Assembly (NCBI GenBank): GCA_013397075.1
Contig: VWZS01002871.1
Location: 476,309-540,308, forward strand
Source of the DNA: Rhabdornis inornatus
Lineage: Eukaryota; Chordata; Aves; Passeriformes; Rhabdornithidae
Reading direction: 5' to 3'
Length of the DNA stretch: 64,000 nucleotides
Part shown: positions 35,905-49,400 of the stretch, piece after piece
Layout: every line of letters begins with the position of its first letter
Position numbering within the stretch: the stretch's first letter is position 1
Made by a program: the position numbers and the translations under genes
The notes under the pieces: generated by a model
Seen by the model: the letters and a program-made list of their open reading frames with translations, nothing else
Told to the model about the DNA's origin: nothing
The model's database searches: none

Positions 35905-37306
35905 AAGAAGAAAGGTAAAATTGGCAGCAGCAGAAGATGCTTCACTGTTTCACAACCATTTGCTGCTTTTTATTTAGACGCTGTGTTCAGTAATTTAGGG
36001 AAACTCTAACCAAATTGCTTTCTTTATATCATTTTTAGTGCCAGAAATAATTTATATTCTAAAAGTGGATTTCCTATGTGTAATGAAAAACAAAAGAATT
36101 AATATATTCTTAAGGATTTGCAGTAGCTTGACCTTATTTTGGAAGCCTTTACTTAGACTTAACAAAAAAGAAAGCTAGAAAAAAACCAACCCAAACCATG
36201 CCAACTTTACTTTTGAACCTTTTACAGATGTTTAAATACATGGAATGAATTTTTAAAATTACAGAGAAGTAAGCAGATTATCAAGCTTGAAGCATTCTCT
36301 AAGCCTCTTTTACATACTTAGGCAAACAGAGTCCCTTTTGTAAATTGCAGTAAATCATTTATGTTCTGATGGTGTTTTAACTGATAAGATTATAGGATGT
36401 TTGTGGGTACTAGGAGTTTTAACCGTTGCCAGGATAAAAATACAGTATCCAAATAGTTTTTCTGCTCCACTGGAATTCTCACCAAATGAGAAAAAAATAC
36501 TCCAGCTGGACTGGCAGTGTGGTTGTTGAAGAAATTATTCTGAAGAAGAGTTAACTAAATAAAGTGTGCAGCAATTACTAGTCCAAAATACAGAGAATTG
36601 TAAACTTCAGATTTAAGAAGATACACTTCAGACAGTAATTTTGTCATTATTTAATATCCTGCAAATGGATCCAGGCGGGTACAGAGGCCTTTACTACATG
36701 GATTATGTATTTATGTAAGCAATCCTAGCAGAATTGGATACTTTTCACATAATCCTAGCAATCTACTTTAAAAAGTGGAAAATAGATAGTTTGTATATAT
36801 GTCTATTGGCTGCTAATAAAGAAACACAATTATTTTTAATAATCATAATTCCATGGAGAACAAAATAGAAAGGAACCCAGTATAAAATCCATGTATTTAT
36901 GAATAATAATTTATAACTTTATTTTAGATTTAAGAGGATAATCCTCTGCCATTGTATTTAATCAAAAGAATCCTATCCTAAGAGTTTAAAATATAATACA
37001 TGACTTGCAGAAATAAAGTGCAAGATCACAAGGGCTGTTGAGATGTAGAACAGTATTTTAAGAGTGCAGGTCTTCTACCTGACCTTTTGTTTTGTCTTTT
37101 AAGAAGCCCAATAAATGTTTCTTTTAGGTTTCCTAGTAGTGTTAAAAGTTGGGTATATTGTAGAGGAAGTGAAAAAAAAATAGTTTAAGTTAGCAGACAA
37201 AACAGCTGAATAATGTGTTGATATGCTCAATATGGCCTTTTTCAGTGACTTCTCTCCATGTCTGTTAGTAGTTTTCATCAGCTTCCCATGCTATAAGGAA
37301 TGCTCC

Positions 37307-37337
37307 AATTTTCTTAATTTTCTTAATTTTCTTAAGG
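37307..37337. repeat. Triple tandem TTTTCTTAA
   Basis: Three consecutive nine-base units, perfect or nearly so. Confidence 0.85.
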
Positions 37338-37579
37338 AAGAACTCCAACATTTTGTTTTCCCTCTCTGAGCTGATAGACGGATGCTCTTGCATTATGCCT
37401 GTGACCAATACCTCATGAAGTGATGAGCAGTAGAATTTTTATGCCATAAAAATTGGGTAGAAATGTTGTACCATAGGTGTTACTGCATCCTCCTGTTGGT
37501 TCTTGGCATGTCAGAAGAATGCTACTAATAATTTAATATCAAAGTATTTAAAGGCTTGATAGAGTTCATTATTAACAGT

Positions 37580-37838
37580 AGCATAACTAAGGAGATTGCT
37601 TTGATTCCCTTTTTCATGTAGGCTACTAAGGGGATTGACTTTAGCTCCCTGATTCTTGCCATGATGATTAAGGGGATTTGTTTAAACACCCCATTTCGTG
37701 TGGTATAGCTACTGTAAAAGGATTAGTTTTGGATTCCACTTCTACGTGGGAAAGCTAAGGGGATTAGCTTTAGCTTTTCATTCCATGACAAAATAACTAA
37801 GGGCAACTGCTTTCACTGCCCATGTGTTGCATCAAGAT
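37580..37838. repeat. Degenerate minisatellite, six units of about 42 bp
   Basis: The core CTAAGGGGATT, followed by GCTTTAGCTCC-like and CCATG-like words, recurs at about 37587, 37626, 37668, 37714, 37755 and 37797, with spacings of 39, 42, 46, 41 and 42 bases. Units have diverged by substitutions and small indels, so the array is old. Shared words across units include a GCTA before the core and a CATG or GTG near the unit end. I do not recognise it as a known avian repeat. Confidence 0.8.
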
Positions 37839-40800
37839 TCGTCTTGCTTTTGCTGTTCTTGTTTCAGTTTCTTTCCCTCTGCTCTTACTGCCCAAAGTCA
37901 TTTGACTTCAGGCTTTCTGCTCTCCTGATAGAAGTTCCACTGCCCATACCGAGCTTTGCATCTGTTGAGGAAAACTGAAGAGATGTAATGAAATCCCATA
38001 TGTTTTGTTCTTTTCCTCATGGAAGCTCAAATGTTAGAATTCCTTGGGATAAAATCGAGTGTAGGAATTGCCATAACAGATAACAGTGGTAGTCCGTGTA
38101 ATGCAATATTTGATTTATAGCAAGGAACAAGACCATGAGCTTCACCTGTAGGTGAAGGTCTTGGGGCACTCTTTACTCTGCCCATTGGAGCAAAACCGTG
38201 GAGATCTTTGACAAAATCCAACAAAGCCACCACCTGAGCTACAAGTGGTGTAGCCAATTCAGTGCAGCACCAAATCCACACCAACAGGGGCTCTGTAAGG
38301 GCAGAATTTATTATCTAAGGAGAAAAAACCCTAGACCTGAGTGCTGTCTGAAACTCTGCTTGTGTTTCTGCACAGCCTTGCTCCTGTGAATACACCAGTC
38401 CCAGGAGAAAAAGCTCTCTGAGGTCTTTGTACCAAATTGCATTGTGCAGCCAGCACAAATTAATATTTTCAAACCACTTAAAAGCAAATAAGATGTCTAC
38501 ATGTAAATTCAAAACAGGCACTTCATGCACAGCTAATGGAATTATGTCTGAGCTATTAAATAAACCAGGATCTGTGCCCTGGCTTTGAAGATGGGTATCT
38601 CCACAAAGCTGTTTTAAATACTTGTTATTACCTGAGCCTCTGATGGAGGAATGAGCAGGTTTTAGTCTATAAATCCAGAAACGAATGAGGTTCATCCTTT
38701 GGCAATCTATTTTTATTTCTTTTATTAATTTTTTTTTAATTGTTATTTACTTGTGTAGTGGAAGTGCTTGAAACTTTACCTTACAAAATCACTTTAATGT
38801 GTCGATCTTTAAAGGTAGAGGAATTCCATTTGAAGTGAAATTAAATGATATTTAAATTTTCTAAGGAACTGGCTTTGTGAGCCATCCTGTGTCAGAGTAG
38901 TCATAGATGTAAGAAATTAGGAAAAAAAACCAAATGTGAGCCACTGCCCAGTCCTGGCACTGCACCGGCTCAGACAGAGTCTTAGGAGCAGGGTTCTGAA
39001 GAGAATCCTTCCAAAAACATGTGCTGTTTTCCCAGTATTTCAGTTCTCCTCAATAGAATATAGCAGGACTATTTCAGCAGCTGTAGTTCTGAGCTGTCAG
39101 CTCAAAAGCTGGTTATTTCTACAATGTGCAGCCACATGAGTTTTATATATACAGGTCATGGCTGTATATGAACATGAAATGTGCATATAGATCCACACTC
39201 CTCTTGGATGGCCTGTGCTTAGGTCTGGCCCACTTGAGTTGTACATTTACCTATTCTGAGCTCACAGCATATTCTGGAATTTACTTCACTCTTTGTGCTG
39301 CTCAGTAAAACCCAGTGTTTGAATTTGTCCCTTCAATACCCTCAGCTTTAATTTTCGAGGTTCTTTTGCTGTCACATTTTTCTCTTTGCTTCTAAAAATA
39401 AAACACATCAAAAACAATTGGAAAAGAAAGCTGAGCCTCTATGAAATTTTACACATTTCCTGAAGAGAAAAAAAAAAGAAAAATGCAATGGAGAAGATCT
39501 TCCAGAAGCACACACCTGCAGAATAATGTATATCTTTAGTCATTTGTGTAGTAGATAGTAGTATGTTAAGACAAACATGCAACAAAGCATCGCAGTAAAA
39601 AATTTAATTCTCTATAATGTATTTCAGGTAGCAGTGCCATGAGAAATTTGACTTTATCTCAAGTCTTGCTGAATTACCCACAGTATACAATCAGTGCTTG
39701 ATGTAGATGAAAACAATTTATTTTCCCACTTGGGTCAGTGCAGGAAATTTCCTGAGGGAAAATGTTTTGTTCTTCATAATTTTTTTGTTTTATATTCTGA
39801 AGGCTGTTTATAAGGTTGAAGGATTTTCTGCTTTGACTGCTGAAGAAGAGCCAGGATAACAGGGTAAGAGTTACTGCAGTGGCTTTGATCTGAGTATTCC
39901 CTCCTCATGGGAATCATCCTGAATCTACAACCTGGTTGCCTGAGCTAGAGATCATTTATATTCTGTGATTATTAAATTTTATATCTCTAGACTCCTTGGA
40001 GTAGTGCCACTTCCTGCATGTATTTTAAAGTTATGAATGAATGTACAATAAAATAAAGGGATATCAAATTAATCACAAGCAATGAGGTAAGTTTTGTGTA
40101 AGAGTAAAGCTTGAACCTTTATAGAGTGTTGAGGCAGGTTATTCACTGCCATCATATTTATGGCTTTTTTGGGTAGTACTGTTGTATATAGCAGGGCTTT
40201 TTAAAATTCACATCATGTGTTTTATGTCCACAAAGTTAAGATAGTCAGAAAAATGACAGAACTTCCTCAGTGAAGAGAAATTTAGGCACAGGAGCATTTA
40301 CTAAGGGTAATGAATTGTAGTTTTGGTTGGTAAAATGACAAAAATAGAATAACAGCAGTAACTTATATGTATGGTTATGGTCAACTGCATTATGTTACAG
40401 AGAGAATAGAGGCCTAGAAAGCTTATTTGGCTTGCAGCCTCAGAAAAATGTTCTCTTCAACTGTTCCACTGAGAAAAAGGAGTTTTTTTTTTTCTTTTCA
40501 ATATCATTATTTGTATTCTCTCTTCACAAAGCAAAGAAGCTAGTAGTGACATGTTGGGAGTAAGTAAAAAAAAAACAACCTTCCTTTGCTTGGCTTAGTT
40601 CATTTGCCACCAACTAATGGAAAGTTTCACAACAGAAATTTAAACTGAGAATGGACAGTTTTTTGAGAGCACTACAAGAATTACTTAATATTTTTACGAA
40701 CTGTAGTCCAAAATCTCCTAGCACTTTAATGTTCAGTGAACATTTCAATGAAATTTTATAATTATGTGCAACTTTTAACCTACGTCCTGTGGATATATAA

Positions 40801-43800
40801 GTTGTATAGAGGCTAAAAATATTTAATTATATATTCTGACTAAACAGGATTTTTTAATTTGGGTTCTTGTAAAATTATGGAAAAGTATATTATTAAGATT
40901 TTGTGTTAAAATTCAAGCAGGGGATGCTTTTGGAAAGCTTCTAAATTTAGCTAAAACCTAAATACAACTGTTGTAGTTGCTATGTAGAACTGTAATATTT
41001 TAAAAGAAAAATGCAGTAAGTGTTAAACCACATGTTAAGAAGCAAATTACTTTGTTGAAATCACTCTTTTTGGTGATTTTAGTGAAGAGGAAATGGATTA
41101 GCTTCTAACTAGTGGTTTAAGAATAAGGTCAAGAAAAGAAGCCAGAAATATTTCTGGAGATGATAGATTTTTTTTGATAGATTTTTTGGCTTTTCTTTCC
41201 CCTGTGTTTTGATTTCTTGAAATTTCACTTCATTACAAAAGTTGGCTATTTAATTATAATCTTTGATCTTTTTACTGACACATCAAAGCTGTTTAAATTT
41301 TAGGAATGATACTTGTCATAGAACATGTAAAGAGTGTTGAACACTGCTATAAAAATTCTGCATCAATTACATCCCACCTGGATTCCTTGGAAGTGGCATT
41401 CAAGAATTTTTGATTCTGTGTGGTTCATATTGAAAGAGAAACACAGCCCTGTAAAGCTCATAGCTTTGTGTGATACAATTTATGTTTACTTTCATTACCT
41501 TGGAATGTGGCATTAGAAGAAGAAAACTTTTATCCAGAATCTTAGTTTGTCTAAAGTAATGCCACAACCAGTTCTGACTGACATGTTATTTGAGGCAGCA
41601 ACTTTTTTAATCCCAGGATTTTAAAAAATCATTTTAAAGAGTGAAGTACATTTTGAGACCTTAAATTAAAGGCAAATGTAAAGTTCTTACCATTCATGGA
41701 TTCCCCAGCACTTTTTTCACTTATTGAAGAACACAGGAAACTAAATTGTATCACTTTTTTTATTTACTGCATTTTCTGTCAGAGAAGGAAGCACGCTATA
41801 ACAGGGGAGCTGTTCATATTTTCAAAAAAAATCTGTATTTTTTGTTTCAGGCATGTTTCTCCTAGTGCACTTAATTTTTAAAGTCTGCATCCATGGATCC
41901 AGCTCTCCATTCACCCTGGATGGGGGCTTCACAAAGAAATTTTTTCAGAAATCTCTAGCATTTTACAACAGGAACTCATATGTAAGGTATGATATCATAC
42001 CTTGTTAAAGAGTAGTTAGATTTCAATTAACTAGGAGAAAAAATAACACTACATAAAACTACTAAAGAAATTTTGCTGTGTGAATCCTGGAATTAGGCAA
42101 AAATAAAGGAGTGATGGACACGTGCCACATTTCTACTCTGGTTTTCTTTGTAGACAGATAATGAAATTCATTTTCCAGCAGAAAATTCACAGTGTTTTAG
42201 GTAACCATGACTATTTATAGCTTAATTAAAATACTGTATTAAATGCAGAGAGAATTTTCTTAATTCGCTGGGGACTTGTTAATAGCAGTAATGGTATCTA
42301 ATATAAATATCTGTAGATCATTCTCTATGATAATGCATTCTTGAGCTGTGCTGCCATTTAGAAATAACTATTATTTGCAAATTGTCATAAGTCTGACTTT
42401 TTTGTATCTGTTGTCTCACAAGTTTTCTGGCTGCATTTTCCAGTTCCTTTGGCTTTTCCTCCCTTCCAGTCTGTCAGCAGGCTTGCAGCATTTTCTTCTC
42501 TGCTAGTTGAATTGCTCAGATTCCCCTCAGTGTTCAATCTGTTCTGCTTTCACTTTGCCACTTTCTGGGCTGCATTTCTAATCTGTCCAGAAACAGGAAC
42601 TGACAGCTGGTCAGTTGGAAAATGGGACAGCCAAGAAATTGTGGTGACATCAGTTTAATGGACTTTAAACAATAAAAAAAGACAAACCATATCTAGCATA
42701 ATTTAACAATGAAGTGCTTCATTTATCAACCTAAGTATTAGGATTGAGTTTTCTGAGTCAATAGTGAAATTTTGCTTTTTTTAGAAAATATTGATACCTT
42801 GTAATTAAATATGTAATTAAATATGTAGCCTCCATCTTTAGACTTTCACCAGCATCTCTAAAATACAACAGCTCAACTACAGCCAACCTTTGAAGTGAAA
42901 GGAACCCATTTATATCAAACACTGAGTGAAGATTTGTTCTGGTCTCCCAAATCATCAAAATTAGGCTAACTGGGAGGGTTTTTTACTGCCCACGTATGTT
43001 TATATAGTGTGTAAATATATATATATATATATAAAAATAATTCTATATCACTTGATGATTTGGGTCTTGGGGTTTTTTTATTATGTTCATGTTCATATGA
43101 AACCTTAAGCATGTACCATACATAAAGTATCTTTACAGCATTGCACACCCTTAAAAAACACCCTAATTCAAACCAATAGAAGCTGGCCAGGCCCCCTGAA
43201 ACATAACTTTTGGCCTTCCTCTATGCAAGTACATATTGAAAAGAAATATGCTCTTTTCCAAATAGCAACAATTTGGAGAGAGAGATGTTTGTCTTTTAGC
43301 ACAGTGACACTGTATGATAGCATCTACTTTTTAAATCTGAAGTGCTTTTTTATTACAACTATGCATTTGTGTTAAGAGGATGTCAGCAAATGGATACTAA
43401 AATGCTCCCTAGGAAATTTCTGGGAAAAAAAAGATATGTTTAGATTGTTAGTTAGTTTGCATGAAAGCTATGCTGGAAATTATGGTAACCACTTCAAGGA
43501 ACAGGACTTACTAAGACAGTGCATCCCATTTTAGGCCATGTTGACCAGGTAATACTGCATGTGTCTCATGCAGGAATCATTGGAAACAACTGGGTTTGGA
43601 CACATGTTCAAGAATTGAGAATAAAGAACCAGAGATGTTAACAACTAGGCTGGCACTACTCTATTTAAATGATGAAATCTGCACTGAAGTAGCAATACAG
43701 GGATTTTGAAAGTGTCATCTTTTGAAGAGAAAAAGAAAACTAAGAAAAAACAGTCATAATGTAAAAGATTCTTGTCAACATAAAATGTTTTCTTTAAAGT

Positions 43801-46289
43801 TATGAATGACAAGGTCATCTTGTCTTGGTAAATATTGCTGTTACTTTTTGGTGTTTTGTATGACTTTATTACCAAATAGAGTAATATATCAGGATTCTGG
43901 TTTTTATTCAGGCTGATGGGTAAAGCAGATACAACACATCAGGCCAAATGTTTATTGGGTGTCCGAAGTGCTTTAGAAGAATCCATGTATAATACAAATA
44001 AATTGCCAGAAAAACAACTAAAGATGATCAGTACAAGTAATACAAAAGTGCATGAAAGTGACAATAGGACAATTGATAAAACTGATGCAATAAAGATTAC
44101 ACAGTCATAGTCAAAATATTTTAGCTTATAGTGGAATACATTGGTCTGAAAAGTACACAGTGATGTTTTGCTACAATATTAATTTCAACAAATCTTAATA
44201 GCTAAGTATATTTTCAAAATAAATTTGACAGACAAGTTGCTTTTTGGGAGACAGTTTGTATAAAAAAATCAATTTAAATGATGGTAAAGGTTTAATGTTG
44301 TATTGCTTCAGATAGACAAGGTGATAAAATGCACAACAGAAATCTTTCAGATCAGTGAAAGGGATCATATGGCAGGTAGCTCCATTTGATTTTGGCACAG
44401 TGGAGTTAGCTACAATTTTGGAAGGTTGGCCCATTGATAAATTTAAGAGATGATGAAATAATTAGAACAAATTTTAAAAATGCAAATATTTGTGTCCTTT
44501 CTCCTAACACAAAAAAATTTACCAATATTCCCAAGCTGAGTGATGAGATAAAAAAAGACTGGTAATTTTGCAAGAGATAGGCTGAGAGGGCTGCAGGTAC
44601 CTTGCAGGGTAGGATTTTGACAAACTGCCTTTTGTGTCATGAGACATTCCTTATTTTAGACTGTTGAGACATAAAAAGTTGAATCAATGGATGGAATTCA
44701 GAATGTTAGAACTTTCCATTTAATCTGTTCATTGACACAGAAAGGAAAGAGAATTACGGCAATTTTGAAAGCAATCTGCATCTGTTGGATGAAAAACCTT
44801 AATACCTAATTTATAAAAATTTCCCATTTCTACGGAGAGGTGGGATTGTGGTCAGTTAGACTATGTAGAGTAGGTAGGTCAAAAAGTATGGAAAGAAATA
44901 GTCTGCTTTTATGTAGATGATATTTTTCAGGTGGAGAGTTTGTGGATGTGAACAATGAAAACTCTGGTCAGAAAAAAAATGTTCACCAACATTACTTTAA
45001 ACTAGAGACTCTTTGTAGGTGTGAGATCTTTCCAAGATTATGGTAACATATATTAATTTTTATTATATTGGCATTTAAGTTTTTGAGAGATTTTAAATAT
45101 TTCAGTCCGATTTTAGATGTTTGTGATTTTACTTGTGTTAACTGATAGAAATACTGTGTTTTGTATTACTATTGCAAAATACACTGGTTGAGAAATTACT
45201 TAAGCATAATGAATTTTGTGGTCATTTTGTAGGGCAAGCACAAAAAAAAATTGTGTGATGGGTGTCTTTTCTCTTTATACCCATGATTATGCCACAAGTC
45301 AAAAGCTATTTTGCCGTAATTTCATTTCACATCCTTCTGTTTTCCATATTTAATAAGAGTCTTGCATATTATTGCCTGCATGAGGATTCCAAACGATGAA
45401 AAGGTCAGCCCATTCCACATCAGTTTGTTGCTGAATCTTCTCAAGAAACCAAAATAGAAGGATTATTTTAATCTGTGTAACACTGTGCTCTCTATTATGA
45501 CTCATGTTTACTCATACAGTTTGCTCCTCACCACTGTTGCTCTCCTAAGAAACTCATTAGAAGCCATTAAATTACTGGGAGGATTTATCAAACCAGTCAC
45601 ACTCCACTGGAAACACCAGTAAGGAACTGGAGGCTAAGGAGCCTTTTCCAGATTATTCTGCTGGACTGCAATAAAGGGAACCAGCAAACGAAATATCATG
45701 TGAGACCCTCAAATGAAAAAGAAATCCCAACCATAAAAAACAGAGAGTAAAAAAAGATGAGAGCAAGCACACTAAAACATTCCCAGGTGCACTAGAAATA
45801 GGGTCTTGAGAAAAAACCATAAAGTTATTTTTGGATGAATGCTGATGAGCTGGGTGCTCTAGAAGAAAGACACTCTCTTATGTTTCTTGATTATATCCTC
45901 ATCCAAAGAAACTCTCTTTGTCTTTTGAAAAGTGACTTCATCAAAAAAGTAATTAACTGCCTGTATTACTTATTATTCTTTCTACCAGGAAACTGAATTT
46001 TGATCAGTTTGCCTTTTTGGGAAAGAAAGCTGACATCAAGAAATGTTCACCCAGATAAATATTAACTTTGTAAAGTTTTATGGTCAAGGAATAAAAGTAA
46101 TGTATCTATTTAAAATTACTCTTTTGGGAACATGGATACTGGAACTTCATTTTACCAAAATACTGTGGGACACTTGGAAATGCTGGGGTTTTTTTTCAAT
46201 TAAAGCAATAATTTACATGTTAAATATGACATTTATAGTGCCTTTATTGACATACAGATAAGATACTAGAACGCTCAATTTCAGTTAAT
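37839..46289. other. Intron 2 segment, mostly unique sequence
   Basis: No gene feature can be defended. A GC-richer patch at about 38030-38420 may be an old unassigned transposon. Small tandems occur at 41161-41187 (TGATAGATTTTTT twice) and 42801-42826 (GTAATTAAATAT twice), with a TA microsatellite at 43014-43033. An acceptor-like TTTTTATTCAG precedes a 66-codon open frame at 43912-44110 (+) with no recognised homologue. Confidence 0.5.
43014..43033. repeat. TA microsatellite
   Basis: About ten TA units within AT-rich DNA. Confidence 0.9.
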
Positions 46290-46435
46290 GTGAAGATTCT
46301 TCATCTTTGGAGGGTGTTGAGAACTGACTGGACAAAACCCAGAGCAGTGTAGTTTGAATTCACTGTTGGTCCTGGTTTGAGCTAGATGGGACTTTGCAAA
46401 GTCTCTTCCAGCTTGGATAATTCTATAATTAATAC
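46290..46435 (+). mobile_element. CR1 LINE 3' fragment, sense strand
   Basis: A diverged CR1 terminus. The + strand gives TTCATCTTTGGAGGGTGTTG, then GACTGGACAAAACCC, TGTTGGTCCTGGTTTGAGC, TAGATGGGACTTTGCAAAGT and CTTCCAGCTTGGATAATTCT, ending in ATAATTAAT in place of the usual terminal repeat. It is about 145 bp and inactive. Confidence 0.85.
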
Positions 46436-49400
46436 ATCATAAAGAAAAATATTTCTGCCTACATCAACTCATTTTAATTCGTTTAAGGATATTTCTTGTC
46501 AGTTCTTCTCTATTCTTCTGCCTCCAGACTTAAAAAAAAATAGGTGAAAGCGCAGTGTTTTTTATCAGCCTTTGTGTTACCATAGGAAAAGTTATTAAAT
46601 TTGTGATGTAGTGACATGTAGTGCTTAAAGGTGCACAGATACCTGAATGAAAACACACGGTGATTGATTTTGACCCAGTGATCCAACAGCATTTGGGAAC
46701 AAACAGCTCATTTTAACAAATAACAAGTTGCTTATTTTTCCCTTCTTTGTGAAACATTTTCCAGCTAACATCATTGACCTGTTTGGGCTTTTTTTCTTAT
46801 CAAAATGACTTGATATAAAGCTTGTATTCATTATCTGTCATAAAAAGGAAGACAAAAGATGCAAAGTTCAAGCATCGAAGAAAAATAAAACCTGACACTT
46901 AAAGGTTTTTCCTGTTCTATGGGACTGAATCTGAAGTGTAAAGCTGTAGTGTCTCTGTCGTGATCAAGTTAAGATGCTTTTGCCATCTTGATTGTAAATA
47001 GCATCACAGAAGGGAACTCCTGACTAGGGTGAATCCCAGATGGAGTCAATTTCTCTCTATGCTCTATAACCTCATAAAACTGGGGTTTTTTTCTGCAACA
47101 TAATGTCAAGTTTGAAGCTATGATACTTATCCTGTGGGCTTTGATTCTGTGACAGAGCATCAGTTAGGAAGATTTTCTGTGGGATTATTATTAACTTTCT
47201 TAATTTACTGAGTTTCTCAGGCAGTTCTCCAGAGCAGGAAGAGGAGAACCTTGGTGGAGCTGTAGTTGTCGTGGGAGATGCATTCCTCTCCTGCCTTCCA
47301 CAGATTTCTCCTCTGTGACTCCAAAAGGGTTCAGCTTACCTGGTATTTCTGTAAAGCAAACAGATTTTAACCTTTCAGGCTTACAGAGGTGAACGTAGTG
47401 CTGATGATATAATGGCAAATTCTTCCCATGGAAAAGATAAAATCTTAGCTGGGAAATGCAACTAAAAAAAGAAGTGGCTTATCTCACTGCAAGTGACCTC
47501 AGGGTCAGCCAGTAGTGGACCCACATTTGGAATTAAGAAGCTCTTAAATCTTGGTTAAAGCTTTTTTCTTTCTCTTCCATTCTCACACCATTACATTGTA
47601 TATAATGACCTGCCTTTCCACAAGAGCTGAAATCACTGATCCCACACTCAGGTTTCTAATCTGACATTTCAAAACCAATATTTATTATAGTGAGAATTTA
47701 CATGGGGACCTTTTTTCAGGGAAAACTCTGGACAATTCTACAGAAAACCTGGTTTTGCTTCAAGAAGTTAGAAAATTTAATTAAAACGTCTATCTATCTA
47801 TCTTTTCTCTGTAGCTTAATCCCTTAGATCAGTGGCATGTGAAAAGTTCTCTATTTTACAGGATAACAAAAGTTATTTTTTTCCCCACACTTCACCTGAA
47901 ACCCACATTCAAGTACAGAGCTCTGCACGCTGTTTGATACAGCTTTAAGCATTTATTTGGTTTCATCAGAGGCCAAGGAAACTGAAGGAAAATCTGCAGA
48001 TAGGTGACAAGAGTGACCACAGCAAAGAGCAGATCCCATGGAGCTCAGAACTGGAGCCCCGGGATGGAGGCTTTTAGGAATAATGGGTCAAGAGGCAAAA
48101 TGTGCAGATCACAACAGCTTTAAATTACAGCAGCTGCTTTCAGATTTCCTTCAGCCACAGCAAACAGCAGTCACATCTCTACTCACAAAGAAAAACAAAC
48201 TCATTGGCAGGGAAAGGTACTGAATGCTGTACTTTAATATTTTCATTTTATTTCCATTTTTTATTTCTACATATTGTTAAAGAATGACAAATGGGATAAA
48301 CATGTAAATGCAAAAAAAAAAGGCTTTATTAAAAGCCTACTATTCCACAAAGAAGAGCATGCTTAAAGCTTTTTTGTTTTTTATAGATGATGACCCAAAT
48401 CATCTCAAGTTGGACTTTTTAGTGAGTTGTGGGAAATAGAGGTCAGTAAAGGACAAAGCTTCCTAAGAGGCTGCAGATTACTAAAGATCTGTGAAAACTT
48501 AAAGTGTGTTTAAGCAGAGCTTTCCTGCTGCCTTTGATGTTGTAGTTCCCATCCCATTGAAGGGAGAGTTAACACTGGATTTTTTTTTACATAGTGAGTG
48601 TTTTTCATATTGATAAAAACATTAGCATTTATGTTCAGTAGAGTTGTACCAAAACCTGAATGCCCCGTACTCAATCGCAGGTAAAATAATGAACTTTTTT
48701 TTTCGCTGCAATTAAGGTGATGGTGCTATGTAGAAATAAATTAGACAAAGTTTGTAAATAGAATGAATTTAATTAATTAGACTCCTTCAGCACACAATCT
48801 TCCATGCACAAAAGCTTTTCTGCTGGTCTGCTTGGGACAAACTAGAAAATTAATCTGCTTTTTCAGTGTATCAATTCATCTAGTAAAAACTATAGCATCC
48901 ACTCCACAAATCTTTAGTTATCTATGGAATAAAATAGTTTGTTTCAACATCTAAACTTGCAATAATCTAAACAATAAGCAGGATGCAAATTTTGAATCTT
49001 TAAAATCTCAGTTTTGGCAAATCCTTAAAATACAATAGCTACTAAAATATTTGTCCAGAGGAATTAGTTAAGCACTGTATATTTAAGAATACATTAGGAA
49101 TAATGTTTTAAACAGTGTTTTTATTCAGAATTTAATAGAATGTTCCAGATTTGCATACTTTGATGGGAATAAATAAAAATGCAAGTTTCAAAAATATGCA
49201 GTGTGCAATTAAATGCATAAAAATGCATTTATAATAAAAATCTAGCTCTCTGTGGGGATTAACTAGGGCTAGTTGTACATGAATAAATCTTTAGCCTGAG
49301 TTCATTTAAATATATGCAGGTTTTATAGAAATAGCTACACTTAAGAGATTCCTGCAACAATTTTTTTTGTAGATGCTTAATTGTTTGCAATATAAAGGCT

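Larger units (their letters stand above)
33426..37579. other. Intron 2 segment with low-complexity tracts only
   Basis: No gene feature. It holds the A/C tract at 34536-34620, A16 at 35299-35314, a T/C tract at 35868-35904 and a triple TTTTCTTAA at 37307-37337. Open frames at 33976-34335 (-) and 35560-35763 (+) lack recognisable domains. Confidence 0.5.

Noticed and set aside
38027..38420. GC-richer patch with an 85-codon minus frame, considered as a possible ERV or gene exon
   Set aside because: No transposon terminus, splice sites or known protein words were seen. Left as unassigned.
43912..44110. Candidate terminal exon (66 codons, + strand)
   Set aside because: The Lys/Asn/Thr-rich composition fits an A-rich strand, only a weak acceptor is present, and I recognise no homologue. 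Kept only as a hint within a low-interest finding.
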